Source: Clostridium tunisiense TJ
GTDB lineage: Bacteria > Bacillota > Clostridia > Clostridiales > Clostridiaceae
DNA length: 64,000 nt
Assembly (NCBI RefSeq): GCF_000300195.1
Contig: NZ_AMQH01000004.1
Span: 124,001-188,000, forward strand
Reading direction: 5' to 3'
The position numbers and the translations under genes are program-made. This document shows positions 19,041 through 28,737 of this stretch, piece by piece (position 1 is the first letter of the stretch; each line of letters opens with the position of its first letter). Under the pieces are notes generated by a model, which ran no database searches, had not been told where the DNA came from, and saw only the letters and a list, made by a program, of their open reading frames with translations.

Positions 19041-20366
19041 ATGAGGAAAAAGTACATTATATTTGTGGTTATTATTGTAGCTGTTTTAGTAGCAGCAGGG
19101 GTTATTTATTCAAAACCACAAAGTGAGACAGCTTACTTAAAGAAAAATGCCAAGGAATTAAAACTAGACAAGCCAGAAGATTACTCAGATTTAAAGGTAA
19201 TCAGCAACTCTATTAAAGACAAAGAAATTATTATTACTGGAGAATATCATGGAATAAAGCAAAATACGGATATACAGTTTAAATTTTTGAATTACCTTAT
19301 TGATAATTGGGATTTAAGATATTATGTTACTGAAATGGGACATTCTGAAGCTATGATGATCAATGAATACCTAGCAACAGGGAATGAAGAGATTTTAAAA
19401 GAAACTTTTCAGGATTGGAGAAGTGCCGGAGCCATAGTTGAGGAGTTTGATGCGTATAAAAAACTTTATGAAAAGAATAAAAACTTACCAGAAGATAGGA
19501 AGATAATAATTTTAGGAATAGATTCAGCATCAATGTCTGAAAGGCATATTAAGAAATACATGAACATAATCATTAGTAAGGTTGGGACACTTCCTGAGGA
19601 GCTTAAAGTTTTTGAAAACAACCTAAATAAATTGGACTTAATAGGGGTTAATACTACAAAATTTTATCTGAAAAAGGAAGAATTAGAAGAAAAGAAAAAA
19701 GCAATTTTAGAAATAGTAAATGATATGGAGAACCATATTAAAGATAATAGAGAACTATATGAGAAGACTTTTAAGAAGGATTTGTTTAATATAGAGTTCA
19801 TTTTAGAAAATATAAAGGACCTTCAGACTTTACCAAAAACCTTTGGAAGTAGTCCAAATATAAAAACAGACCCTGAACTTTTAAGTATGAGGGAGAACTA
19901 TACTTATAAGAATTTTAAAAAGCTCCGTGACCATTATCCAAAAGGAAAATATTACTTCCATTTTGGTGCACAACATACAGTGTTAAAGGAAATTTGGGGT
20001 TTGGAGAATATAGCTATAAAACTTCAAAAGGATGAGGTGTTTAAAGACAAGGTATATGCTTTTAGAACTTACTATGGAGCTGGAAGTTATATGCTGTTAG
20101 GCATAAACAATTCATTTTACTCGAATATTCCTACAGAATTAGAAAAACAGCTACAGACGGTTAAAGGAGAATTTGGAGATTTAATAATTGATTTAAATAA
20201 TAAAAGAAGTCCTATAAAAAATACTTTAAACTTAAATTACTTTGAAGTTACTGAAAGAGAAGTTTTAAAACCTGATTCTGATACTAAAACTACAGATTAT
20301 TTTCAAGGAATAATCATAATAAAAAATCCAAAGGGAGGAACAGCTTATAGTGTTTTTCCTGACTAA
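19041..20366 (+). CDS. Membrane-anchored erythromycin-esterase/ChaN-like protein
   Basis: A single N-terminal membrane helix (about 5-20) precedes a domain resembling the EreA/ChaN-like fold. The pattern includes IIITGEYHGIKQNTD, YYVTEMGHSEA and FHFGAQHTVLKE, with conserved Glu/His positions where EreA-like enzymes hold their catalytic residues. The charged central helix (around 200-250) is longer than in typical members. True esterase or resistance activity is not implied. The ribosome binding site is AGGGGGAA. Monocistronic. Confidence 0.6.
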   Translation: MRKKYIIFVVIIVAVLVAAGVIYSKPQSETAYLKKNAKELKLDKPEDYSDLKVISNSIKDKEIIITGEYHGIKQNTDIQFKFLNYLIDNWDLRYYVTEMGHSEAMMINEYLATGNEEILKETFQDWRSAGAIVEEFDAYKKLYEKNKNLPEDRKIIILGIDSASMSERHIKKYMNIIISKVGTLPEELKVFENNLNKLDLIGVNTTKFYLKKEELEEKKKAILEIVNDMENHIKDNRELYEKTFKKDLFNIEFILENIKDLQTLPKTFGSSPNIKTDPELLSMRENYTYKNFKKLRDHYPKGKYYFHFGAQHTVLKEIWGLENIAIKLQKDEVFKDKVYAFRTYYGAGSYMLLGINNSFYSNIPTELEKQLQTVKGEFGDLIIDLNNKRSPIKNTLNLNYFEVTEREVLKPDSDTKTTDYFQGIIIIKNPKGGTAYSVFPD

Positions 20367-20644
20367 TTGATATAAGATAGTAATGAGAATACATTTAGGA
20401 TCTTAACAATACAAATTGCCGTGAAGAAAAATATGATTAGTGCTAAATTAAGTGCTGAGATATTTTTTCTTGGTGGCTTATTTTTATATAAAGCTGAAGG
20501 CACTGTTAAAGTAAATCTATAATATTTTCATCTTCTGAAGATATGCAGATTTTTGGTGTAGATACTCTGTTAAGTTTTAATCTTTAATATTGTAATATTT
20601 AATTAAAGAAACAATATTATTAAGGTTAAAAAAGGAGTGTTAAG

Positions 20645-21427
20645 ATGAAAAGTAAGTTATTTGTTCTAGTTCTCTCATTATGTATATCTTTAATGTTTAT
20701 TTCAACTTCAAAAGTAAATGCTAGCACCTTAGAAAGTAGCAATTTTCTTCAAAAGAAAGGCATTACAATTAAGTATTTCGGACAGGCATCCTTTGGAATT
20801 GGGGATAGTGAAGGTATGAAGATAGTTACAGATCCCTATGATCCAATACTAGGATATAATTTTCCTAAGATTTCCACAAAAATACTTACAGTAAGTCATG
20901 ACCACTTTGATCATAACAATATTTCTGCATTAAAATCCTATGAAAAACTAATATTTGGTGAAACAGGCAGTTTCACAAATGGAAATATTAAGATAAAAGG
21001 AGTGGCTTCTTGGCATGATAATGAAATGGGAAATTTAAGGGGTCCAAATACCATATACACTTATGAAATAAACAAAATAAAAATATGTCATCTTGGAGAC
21101 TTAGGACATGTGCTTTCACCAGAACAAGTAAATGCTATTGGACAGGTTGATGTGCTAATGATACCTGTTGGCGGTTTCTTTACAATGGATTCAGAAGAAG
21201 TAATGAAGGTAATTAAGGATATAAATCCAAAGGTAGTTATACCAATACACTATGGAACTGAAGAGTCAACACCAGTGTTTGAAGATACTTTAGCTCCAGT
21301 GGAGGATTTTACTACAAGGATTCAACAACAGGGATGGAAAGTAGAAAAGGTGGATTTTCTTACACTTACTAAGCAAAAGCTTAACACCTTAAAGTGCAAA
21401 AAAGTATTTGTGCTAAATTACAAATAG
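20645..21427 (+). CDS. Secreted UlaG-like metallo-beta-lactamase-fold hydrolase
   Basis: A signal peptide (about residues 1-26, ending near VNAS) is followed by a compact MBL fold of the UlaG/L-ascorbate-lactonase-like group. The metal motif SHDHFDHNN is intact, with downstream GDLGH and IPIHYGTEE ligands. Most members are cytoplasmic, so a secreted version is somewhat unusual. The substrate is unknown. It has an AAAGGAGTG ribosome binding site and its own terminator. Confidence 0.82.
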   Translation: MKSKLFVLVLSLCISLMFISTSKVNASTLESSNFLQKKGITIKYFGQASFGIGDSEGMKIVTDPYDPILGYNFPKISTKILTVSHDHFDHNNISALKSYEKLIFGETGSFTNGNIKIKGVASWHDNEMGNLRGPNTIYTYEINKIKICHLGDLGHVLSPEQVNAIGQVDVLMIPVGGFFTMDSEEVMKVIKDINPKVVIPIHYGTEESTPVFEDTLAPVEDFTTRIQQQGWKVEKVDFLTLTKQKLNTLKCKKVFVLNYK

Positions 21428-21495
21428 TAGAGCATAGGATTAATATTCAATTATAAAAATCCTTTCATATTGGACTATATATAATAATTAAACCT

Positions 21496-21531
21496 AAGAG
21501 CGGGAAGTAAAATTCCATGCTCTTTTTTTAT
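21496..21531 (+). terminator. Terminator of the MBL gene
   Basis: The stem AAGAGC.GGGAA / TTCC..GCTCTT is followed by TTTTTT. Confidence 0.8.
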
Positions 21532-21877
21532 TATATAAGTTGTAGCAGTATCCTCCATTACTTATTAAGTTAAAAGCAATTTATTTGAAAGACAATGTAA
21601 AAGTAGGTTTATTATTAGTGTAGTTTCTTTATTGCAATATATAGGATACTTAACTTTTCTTCATTGGACAAAATCCTAGGAAGGTATGGATATTAAGTAG
21701 TTTCAGCTTCCTAAAAAAACTGTGAATACATGTTTTTGTCTTTAAAATATAAGGAGAAAAGTGTAAGCAGAGTTAAATTTATAAAAGCAGTCAGGAATAA
21801 GTAAAGGTAAAAATTGTAACTTAATTAATTATATGGTAAAATATTTACATAATATGAAGAAATACGGGAGGATAACT
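21532..21877. other. Intergenic region before the AraC gene
   Basis: AT-rich, with no ORF, no recognised RNA structure and no repeat seen. Confidence 0.5.
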
Positions 21878-22768
21878 ATGGAGTTTTTCACCATGGATGA
21901 GAAAAGAAAAATTGGACTTCCATTGTATTTAGAAAAAGATGAGAAATTTAATTTCTCTACTCATTCCATGTTTCGGCTTATATTTGTATATGAAGGAACA
22001 GGTATATTAGAACTTAATGACAGAAGGATTTTATTTATGGCTCCAACTGTTATATGTGTTAATGATAGGGATAGTATTCTCGCAGAGGAATTTCATAATG
22101 TAAAGGCAAAAACAATTTACTTTAATCCTGTAGTTGTGAATAACATTTTTACCATAGAGAAATTAAGTGAAGATCCAAGTGAGTTATCTCAAACAGAATT
22201 TGCGGATTATTGCTTATTAAGTCCATTTTTGACTGGCGTTAATAAGGTAGGGGAAGTAATTCAAATGGGACTCACCGCGGAAAAGAGAATTATGGGCTTT
22301 TTAGAGCGTCTAGGTAATGAACTAGATACTTTGGATAATAACTTTTGGAGATGCAGAAGTAGATCAATTATATATGAAATATTATCTTTCCTTCAATATC
22401 TGTATACAGAGTTTAACATAGATAATAACTACAAGGTACTGGAAAATCATAGTGAAATTGATAAAGTAATTCTTTATATACATGCAAATTATGATGAGAA
22501 GATTACCTTAAGCAGCCTTACTGAACTTTTTCACATTAATAGAACAACACTTTCAGAGGAGTTTACAAAGGTTACTGGCCAATCGGTTATAGACTATGTT
22601 ATAAAGCTTAGAATCAAAATAGCTTCCATACTTTTAAGTCAAACTGCCGTACCAATTGGTGAAGTTGTATATAGAACTGGCTTCAATGATAGCACTCATT
22701 TTGGAAAAATGTTTCGTAAGCACACTGGTTTTTCTCCTTCTCAATACAGAATTAATAAATCCTCCTAG
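21878..22768 (+). CDS. AraC-family transcription regulator
   Basis: An N-terminal cupin-like effector domain is followed by the C-terminal double helix-turn-helix, with ITLSSLTELFHINRTTLSEE for the first and VVYRTGFNDSTHFGKMFRKH plus TGFSPSQYR for the second. GGGAGG upstream fixes ATG 21,878 rather than the longer frame from 21,833. It may control the AIM24 gene 150 bp downstream on the same strand, but no site can be pointed to. Confidence 0.9.
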   Translation: MEFFTMDEKRKIGLPLYLEKDEKFNFSTHSMFRLIFVYEGTGILELNDRRILFMAPTVICVNDRDSILAEEFHNVKAKTIYFNPVVVNNIFTIEKLSEDPSELSQTEFADYCLLSPFLTGVNKVGEVIQMGLTAEKRIMGFLERLGNELDTLDNNFWRCRSRSIIYEILSFLQYLYTEFNIDNNYKVLENHSEIDKVILYIHANYDEKITLSSLTELFHINRTTLSEEFTKVTGQSVIDYVIKLRIKIASILLSQTAVPIGEVVYRTGFNDSTHFGKMFRKHTGFSPSQYRINKSS

Positions 22769-22917
22769 GTAAATTTATAAGTTAGAACTAGTTTCCTAAT
22801 TATAATGTGAATTTCCGAAAATAAACTAGAGGATATATATTGGATAGAATTTCTTGAATAAGCTTAAAAAAACAGGTAGTATTAAATAAAAATATAATAA
22901 AAGGGTGGGGAGTTTTT

Positions 22918-23673
22918 ATGATAACTTACAAGAATTTATATGATAATAAAAACATAGAAATAATAGCTTCAAAAGGGGATGTAAAAGTTCTTGAGTATAA
23001 GAGAGATTTAAGCGTTGACTATTCAAATGCAGTGTCTGCATATTTCGCTTCAGAAATGAAGGTTAGAAAAAGACAGGTTCTAATTGAGCTAAAAGGAAAT
23101 GCTTACACAATAAGTGCTGGGGCAATGCAATGGACTTCAGGCTCTGTTACCATGGTTGCTGATGTTAAAGGGATTGGAGACTTTTTAGGCAAAGCTCTAT
23201 CTTCTAAAGTAACTAAGGAATCTGCAATTAAACCAAGATATCAAGGTAATGGCTTGCTAATGCTAGAACCAACTTACAAGCATATCTTACTCGAAGAAGT
23301 TTCAAATTGGGGTGGATTGGTCCTTGATGATGGACTTTTCCTAGCTTGTGAATCTAAGGTTCAACAAAAGGTAGTAGCTAGAACTAACCTTTCTTCAGCA
23401 ATGCTTGGAAATGAAGGGTTATTTAACCTATGCCTTAGAGGTGAAGGTGTTGCAATATTAGAAAGCCCAGTTCCAATGGAAGAGCTTATTGAATTTGAAC
23501 TTCAAAATGACGAAGTTAGAATTGATGGAAACTATGCTATTGCATGGTCTGATACCTTAGAATTTAGGGTTGAAAAGTCTGGTAAGAGTTTAGTTGGCTC
23601 AGCAGTTTCAGGAGAAGGCTTAGTTAATGTGTACCGAGGAACAGGAAGAATACTAATGGCTCCTATAAAATAA
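22918..23673 (+). CDS. AIM24 family protein
   Basis: The protein is a beta-rich AIM24/TerD-neighbour-type fold of 251 residues without signal or membrane segments. Typical features include the glycine-rich blocks in the second half (LRGEGVAILES, VSGEGLVNVYRGTGRILMAP). Bacterial members are of unknown biochemical function. It has a strong GGGTGGGGAG ribosome binding site and follows the AraC regulator. Confidence 0.85.
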   Translation: MITYKNLYDNKNIEIIASKGDVKVLEYKRDLSVDYSNAVSAYFASEMKVRKRQVLIELKGNAYTISAGAMQWTSGSVTMVADVKGIGDFLGKALSSKVTKESAIKPRYQGNGLLMLEPTYKHILLEEVSNWGGLVLDDGLFLACESKVQQKVVARTNLSSAMLGNEGLFNLCLRGEGVAILESPVPMEELIEFELQNDEVRIDGNYAIAWSDTLEFRVEKSGKSLVGSAVSGEGLVNVYRGTGRILMAPIK

Positions 23674-23749
23674 TTTATAGACATAGGACTTTATAAAGAA
23701 GTTTTAATACCATAGAATAAAGCAGAAATAGATTTTTCAGATGAGAATT

Positions 23750-23806
23750 AAGGGGAGGTTTCAAAAGAAATTTTTATATAAATTGCTTTGAAACTCCCCT
23801 TGTTTT
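23750..23806 (+). terminator. Terminator after the AIM24 gene
   Basis: The stem AAGGGGAGGTTTCAAA / TTTGAAACTCCCCTT is followed by GTTTTAT. Confidence 0.8.
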
Positions 23807-23879
23807 ATATGTTGATAATAGTTAAATATTCTTTAAAACTAAAATGTATATATGTAAGTAACTAAAGGGGATGAGTAAT

Positions 23880-24455
23880 ATGAGTAGCAATGAAAATATG
23901 ATACCTGATGTTTTTCCACAAATTGAGACAGAAAGACTAATGTTAAAAGAGGTATCTCTTGCAAATTCTATGGATATGTTCGAAATTTTTTCAGATGAAG
24001 AAACTCTTAAGTATTATGATGTTGAACCTGTACATAAAGTAGCGGAAGTGAATAAGCTAATAGAGGTGTTACAGAATAGATTTAAAAACAAAAGGGGGAT
24101 TAGATGGGGATTATATCTAAAAGACAGTGGAAAATTAATTGGAACCTGTGGATATCATGACGTTAACAGAGAAGCTTTACGTGCAGAAATTGGTTATGAA
24201 CTGTCAAGAGATTTCTGGCGGAAAGGTTATATGAAGGAAGCTTTAGAAGTAATATTAGATTATGGATTTAATAATATGGGTTTAAACAGAATACAAGCCT
24301 TGGTTGAACCAGAAAATGAAAAATCTATTGGAATTCTAAAAAGAGTTGGATTTACAAAAGAGGGAGTACTCCGTGATTATGAATACTTTAGAAGGTGCTT
24401 CAAGCACTGTACAATGCTGTCCATATTAAAAAGGGAGTATAAGAAAGATAATTAA
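23880..24455 (+). CDS. GNAT acetyltransferase, RimJ/RimL-like
   Basis: The order of motifs is that of the RimJ/RimL group: IETERLMLKEV near the start, GTCGYHD, then AEIGYELSRDFWRKGYMKEAL forming the acetyl-CoA loop (read as two pieces), and LVEPENEKSIGILKRVGFTKEG. It transfers an acetyl group from acetyl-CoA to an N-terminal or small-molecule amine; the acceptor is unknown. ATG 23,880 is chosen because AAAGGGGATGAG then sits at a proper distance; the ATG nine bases upstream would abut it. Confidence 0.88.
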   Translation: MSSNENMIPDVFPQIETERLMLKEVSLANSMDMFEIFSDEETLKYYDVEPVHKVAEVNKLIEVLQNRFKNKRGIRWGLYLKDSGKLIGTCGYHDVNREALRAEIGYELSRDFWRKGYMKEALEVILDYGFNNMGLNRIQALVEPENEKSIGILKRVGFTKEGVLRDYEYFRRCFKHCTMLSILKREYKKDN

Positions 24456-24622
24456 TATATAACCAAACCTCCTTACTTATAAGGTTGAGATTCACCTTAG
24501 AGATATAATATATAAAGAAAAACTATACATAGTATGAGTGATAAAAAGTAGTTTTTAATATCTTAATTGTTGTTATAGAAAAGAAAATGTAGAATTTGTG
24601 CAGAATAAGAGGAGAGAAGAAG

Positions 24623-26092
24623 ATGAATATTTTTTTTCATAATGTATTAACTAAGAAAAGAGAATTATTTGTTCCCATAGAAGAAGGAAAAGTGAAGATG
24701 TATGCTTGTGGAATTACAGTGTCAGGAGATGCTCATATTGGCCATGCATACCAAGCGGTAATATTTGATGTTATTAAAAAGTACTTTGAGTATAAAGGGT
24801 ATCATGTTACTTATGTAAGAAATTACACTGATGTAGATGATAAAATTATTGCAAAGGGCATAGAGTTAGGCATTGACCCACAGGAATATGCTAAAAAGCA
24901 AATTATTAAAACAGATTTAGAATTAAATAAACTTGGAGTTGATAAACCAACAGTTCAAGCAAAGGCAACAGAAAATATTGAGGATATGATTAGTTTCATT
25001 AGTAAGTTAATTGAAAAAGGTTATGCATACGGGACAGAGGCTGGAGATGTATTTTTCTCTGTAGAAAAATATTCTCAGTATGGAAAACTATCTAACAGAG
25101 TTATTGAAGATAGTATTAATGGAGTAAGAAAAGATATTGAGCCAGGAAAACTGGACAGTAAGGACTTTGCCTTATGGAAAAGTGCCAAGGAAGGTGAAAT
25201 TTACTGGGAATCTCCATGGGGTAAGGGTCGCCCAGGGTGGCATATTGAGTGCTCAACCATGAGTATGAAGTACTTAGGAGAAACAATGGATATTCACGGT
25301 GGTGGAAAGGATCTGATTTTCCCACATCATGAAAACGAAATTGCACAATCTGAAGCATTAACAGGAAAACAGTTTTCAAATTATTGGATACATAATGGAC
25401 TTGTTAAGATAAATGGTCAAAAGATGAGTAAATCTCTAGGCAACGGAATTTCATTAAAAGAGCTTTTAGATAACTATCATTCAGATGTTATAAGATTTAC
25501 TTTATTACAAAATAGCTATAAGTCAGATATAAACATAATTGATGGTGTATTTGAGGAAAATGAAAAACATATATATAATTTTTATAAACTCTTCAACACT
25601 ATTGATAATTTGAAAACTAATGAGGAGTTAATTGAGAAAAAAAAATCAACAGATATGGAAGTCGAGCCAGAGTTGTCAGTTAAAATCAAAACTGCTTTTG
25701 ACGAAGCTATGAGCAATGACTTTAATACTGCAGTTGCACTTTCTCACTTGTTCCAGCACTTTGATAAAATGAAAGCAACGATTAATAAAACTAAAGAAAT
25801 AGAGAATTTAAAATTAATAAAAGAAACACTAATAAACACATACTATGTATTGGGAATCCTGCAGCAGGAGCCTAAAAAGGTCATTGAGGAAATAAAGAAC
25901 AAATACCTAGGAAAATTCGGCATAACAGAGGAAGAAGTAAAAACATTAATCGAAAAAAGAAGTGAATATAAGGCAAATAAGGATTATGCAAATGCTGATA
26001 AAATCAAAGAAGTACTCATAGAAAAAGGAATTCTTATCCTAGATGGACCTAAAGGTACAGAATGGGATGTTAATATAGGAAAGAAAAATTAA
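24623..26092 (+). CDS. cysS: Cysteinyl-tRNA synthetase, divergent form
   Basis: This class I aminoacyl-tRNA synthetase charges tRNA-Cys. The HIGH signature appears as GDAHIGHAYQ (residues about 35-44) with the zinc cysteine just before it in YACGITV, and KMSKSLGNG is intact. The zinc-site block HIECSTMSMKYLG and HHENEIAQSEA are present, as is the C-terminal anticodon domain. The first block differs from the common TVYNxxHIGNxR form, suggesting a second or unusual CysRS lineage. GGAGAG 6 nt upstream sets ATG 24,623. No T-box leader is visible. Confidence 0.93.
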   Translation: MNIFFHNVLTKKRELFVPIEEGKVKMYACGITVSGDAHIGHAYQAVIFDVIKKYFEYKGYHVTYVRNYTDVDDKIIAKGIELGIDPQEYAKKQIIKTDLELNKLGVDKPTVQAKATENIEDMISFISKLIEKGYAYGTEAGDVFFSVEKYSQYGKLSNRVIEDSINGVRKDIEPGKLDSKDFALWKSAKEGEIYWESPWGKGRPGWHIECSTMSMKYLGETMDIHGGGKDLIFPHHENEIAQSEALTGKQFSNYWIHNGLVKINGQKMSKSLGNGISLKELLDNYHSDVIRFTLLQNSYKSDINIIDGVFEENEKHIYNFYKLFNTIDNLKTNEELIEKKKSTDMEVEPELSVKIKTAFDEAMSNDFNTAVALSHLFQHFDKMKATINKTKEIENLKLIKETLINTYYVLGILQQEPKKVIEEIKNKYLGKFGITEEEVKTLIEKRSEYKANKDYANADKIKEVLIEKGILILDGPKGTEWDVNIGKKN

Positions 26093-26164
26093 GAGTGAGT
26101 AAAAATAAACCTAAAAAGATAAAATACAGAAGCAATAAATTATTGTATAAAGGGAGAAAGATTG

Positions 26165-26716
26165 ATGAAAACATTAATTTTTACTGGAACACCTAGAAAG
26201 AATGGAGATACTATGACTTTAGTAAATGAACTTGTAAGTCATCTTCAAGGAGAATATAAGATTGTAAATGCATATGATTGCAATATAAAACCTTGTATTG
26301 ATTGCAGATACTGCTGGAAAAATGAAGGGTGTTCTATTGATGATGAAATGCAGGAGATTTATGACTACATTCAGGAATGTGATAATGTGTTAATTGCATC
26401 CCCACTGTACTTTTCAGAGCTTACAGGACCTTTACTTAGTGTTACAAGCAGGCTTCAAACCTATTATTGCGCAAAATTTATTCGTAAGGTTAAGCCCATT
26501 GAAAAAGAGAAAAAAGCTGGAGTTATACTTGTAGGAGGGGGAGATGGCAGTATTGATAAGGCCTATAGCACAGCTCGAATCCTGTTAAAAGACATGAACT
26601 GTACAGAAATTGCACCAGCAGTTTATAGCCATAATACAGACAAAGTTCCCTCTAAAAATGATATTGAAGCATTAGAAGCTGCAAGAGAATTAGCTAAGTT
26701 TTTTAATGAGAAATAA
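26165..26716 (+). CDS. NADPH-dependent FMN reductase / flavodoxin-like protein
   Basis: The flavodoxin-fold N terminus FTGTPRKNGDTMTLVNEL binds the FMN phosphate. The iron-sulfur-flavoprotein-like pattern CxxCxxCxxxxxC (CIDCRYCWKNEGC) and DEMQEIYDYIQECDNVLIASPLY follow, as in multimeric flavodoxin WrbA-like/ISF-type proteins. It is probably a cytoplasmic quinone or small-molecule reductase. ATG 26,165 follows GGGAGAAAG; the TTG just before it is not needed. It lies 72 bp after cysS without a clear terminator between, so read-through is possible. Confidence 0.85.
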   Translation: MKTLIFTGTPRKNGDTMTLVNELVSHLQGEYKIVNAYDCNIKPCIDCRYCWKNEGCSIDDEMQEIYDYIQECDNVLIASPLYFSELTGPLLSVTSRLQTYYCAKFIRKVKPIEKEKKAGVILVGGGDGSIDKAYSTARILLKDMNCTEIAPAVYSHNTDKVPSKNDIEALEAARELAKFFNEK

Positions 26717-26795
26717 ATTAATAAAAGAAACCTATAGAAGAAATTATAGGGTTATTACTATTATTTAGAGATAAACTGCATGAAAAGTCACAAAG

Positions 26796-26831
26796 TAGCT
26801 TAAAGAATATACATTTTCTTTAAGCTATTTT
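26796..26831 (+). terminator. Hairpin terminator
   Basis: The arms TAGCTTAAAG and CTTTAAGCTA are followed by TTTTCAT. A weaker hairpin (AACCTATA/TATAGGGTT) lies at 26,728-26,753. Confidence 0.6.
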
Positions 26832-27103
26832 CATATATAAGAAAAATATTTTTTTCGCTAAAATGTAATGATAAAAGCTTAATGAAGGATGAAATAGGCA
26901 TTTACTAATGATAAAAAACATATATTATAATGTAGGTAAATATATAGTTATACAATATATATTTATGTAAGTATGTTTGAAGGAGGCTTTTTTATTATTG
27001 TACTTCTCAAGACCTTTGAGAAAAATCATAAAGAACAAATAATTATGCATTTAAGACAGATATTTGTTACTAGAGAAAGTATCAATAATATGGGGAGTTT
27101 GTA

Positions 27104-27475
27104 ATGAAAAAAATAATACAAACAATAATACAAAGAATAATTGAGACCATAATGGAACAAATGAAAAGCCTTTTAATATATGCAATTTCAGGAGTGGTTA
27201 TTTCATTAATAATAATAGCTGTATGTTACTTTGGAGGATATGATCAAAGGAGTATACTGAAGTATGCAGCCATTGTAGTAATAGTAATAGGGGCTGCGGG
27301 TGCCATGGGTGGTTCTAAGATGAGCAAGGATTATGAATATATAAGAAATAGAGGAATGTATCAAAATGAAGTAGATGGGGTTATTGAAGATCGGGAAAGA
27401 GCAACAAAGAATATTTATAGAGCTATTAAGATGTTTTTAACATCGGCTATAATTTATGGTATATCTTTGATTTAA
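27104..27475 (+). CDS. Small membrane protein of unknown function
   Basis: The protein is 123 residues with an amphipathic N-terminal helix rich in Ile (about 1-22), two central membrane helices (about 24-45 and 53-70) and a C-terminal hydrophobic end. The middle segment MSKDYEYIRNRGMYQNEVDG is hydrophilic. I do not recognise the family. It has a good GGGGAG ribosome binding site and is closed by the terminator at 27,538. Confidence 0.65.
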   Translation: MKKIIQTIIQRIIETIMEQMKSLLIYAISGVVISLIIIAVCYFGGYDQRSILKYAAIVVIVIGAAGAMGGSKMSKDYEYIRNRGMYQNEVDGVIEDRERATKNIYRAIKMFLTSAIIYGISLI

Positions 27476-27537
27476 ACAAAATTAAGGGTAGATTCTTCAG
27501 AAAATATTATAAATTAAGTGAATCTAGGGTAAGAGAA

Positions 27538-27574
27538 AAAAAGTTTGCTGAATTTATCAGCAAACTTTTTTTAT
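27538..27574. terminator. Bidirectional terminator
   Basis: The arms AAAGTTTGCTGA and TCAGCAAACTTT have A- and T-runs on the two sides and lie between convergent genes. Confidence 0.9.
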
Positions 27575-27577
27575 TTA

Positions 27578-28318
27578 CTACACTAAGAGTTTTTTAATAT
27601 CTAATAAGCTTCTGATTGTGGTGTAATTTCTTTTAAATAACTTATGATAAGCATAGGATTTAAAATCCCTACATAATACAAAAGAAATAATACCTAGCTT
27701 CATTGCCCCATGACAATTTTCTATATTATCATCTATAAATATGGCTTCCTCAGGCAAAACCTTTAATTCTTCAAGAGCAGCCTTATACATTAACTCATGA
27801 GGCTTTGTAATACCTCTTTGTGAGGAGATAATAAAAGATGAAAAATAATCTCTTAGCCCCACTTCTCTAAAAACATTTTCAAGAGATGGCCATGCATCAG
27901 ATACCACAGCTAATTTATAAGATTTACTTAGTTCAGGGATAAGCTCTATGGAATCATTAAAAAAGCTATATTTATTATAGTTATACACATAATCCTTGGT
28001 GATAGCTTGTACATCTTCTATTCTTAAGTTTAATTCGGGTAGAAAACTTGCAAAAATACTATAGTAATTAAAAAAGTGTAAATATTCCTCGTTTTCATCC
28101 CTAATTAATTTTTGATTATTAATATATTCTGCTGCTTTATGAAAAGCTAACTTTTTCTGAGGAACAGGTATAGAATCAAATTTTTTCTTATCTATATATG
28201 AGAAAAAATTATTAGTTATAAACCAATGACCTGTAGCTGGCTCATTTAGTACTCTACCAGAGTCAAATAAAATAGCTTTAATTTTTGTTTTATCAAAATC
28301 TTTATTAAATTTCTTCAT
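27578..28318 (-). CDS. HAD-superfamily hydrolase (subfamily IA-like)
   Basis: Motif I is ILFDSGRVL near residue 16, so the second acidic residue of the phosphatase DxD pair is replaced by Gly, as in YihX/dehalogenase-like members. Motif II is VVSDAW, motif III includes the Lys of RGITKPHE, and motif IV is AIFIDDNIENCHGA. A helical cap of about 85 residues lies between motifs I and II. GGAGGAAAC before ATG 28,318 supports that start over the longer frame from 28,348. The substrate is unknown. Confidence 0.82.
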   Translation of the reverse strand: MKKFNKDFDKTKIKAILFDSGRVLNEPATGHWFITNNFFSYIDKKKFDSIPVPQKKLAFHKAAEYINNQKLIRDENEEYLHFFNYYSIFASFLPELNLRIEDVQAITKDYVYNYNKYSFFNDSIELIPELSKSYKLAVVSDAWPSLENVFREVGLRDYFSSFIISSQRGITKPHELMYKAALEELKVLPEEAIFIDDNIENCHGAMKLGIISFVLCRDFKSYAYHKLFKRNYTTIRSLLDIKKLLV

Positions 28319-28737
28319 AAAGTTTCCTCCAACTTTTAAATAGTGCAATTGTTTTGCAAAAGATTTATACTTAATTTATATAGAGAAACCACTTTAACAT
28401 TTTAAATATTACTTCCAAAAGTAGTTTCCACAAGGAGAGAGGCAAGCTCACTGTAATACAAATATCTAAGCTATTCTTGGTATGAACAAATTTTCATACT
28501 AAAAAGATATAAAGTTTTAAGCTTATCTATCTATATACATATAAAATCTATAAATGAAAATATTCATAGTGCCTATAATATATGAGTTTCAAACTTCATT
28601 ATTATGGTAATATATTAGCTGTCTTGTTACAATTACTATATAGAAGTATCAAAAATACTTGAAAAGTTTATAATACATACTTGAATAATATTCAAGTAAC
28701 TTGATTATTATTATAGGAATTACAATAGGTGGTGAAA
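28319..28737. other. Divergent intergenic region
   Basis: About 420 bp between a - strand HAD gene and a + strand XRE gene. It must hold both promoters, but no clear -35/-10 pair, operator or ORF was recognised. Confidence 0.4.

Noticed and set aside
20432-20521. 29-codon + strand frame between the EreA-like and MBL genes
   Set aside because: Weak ribosome binding site and no recognisable product; could be chance or a remnant.
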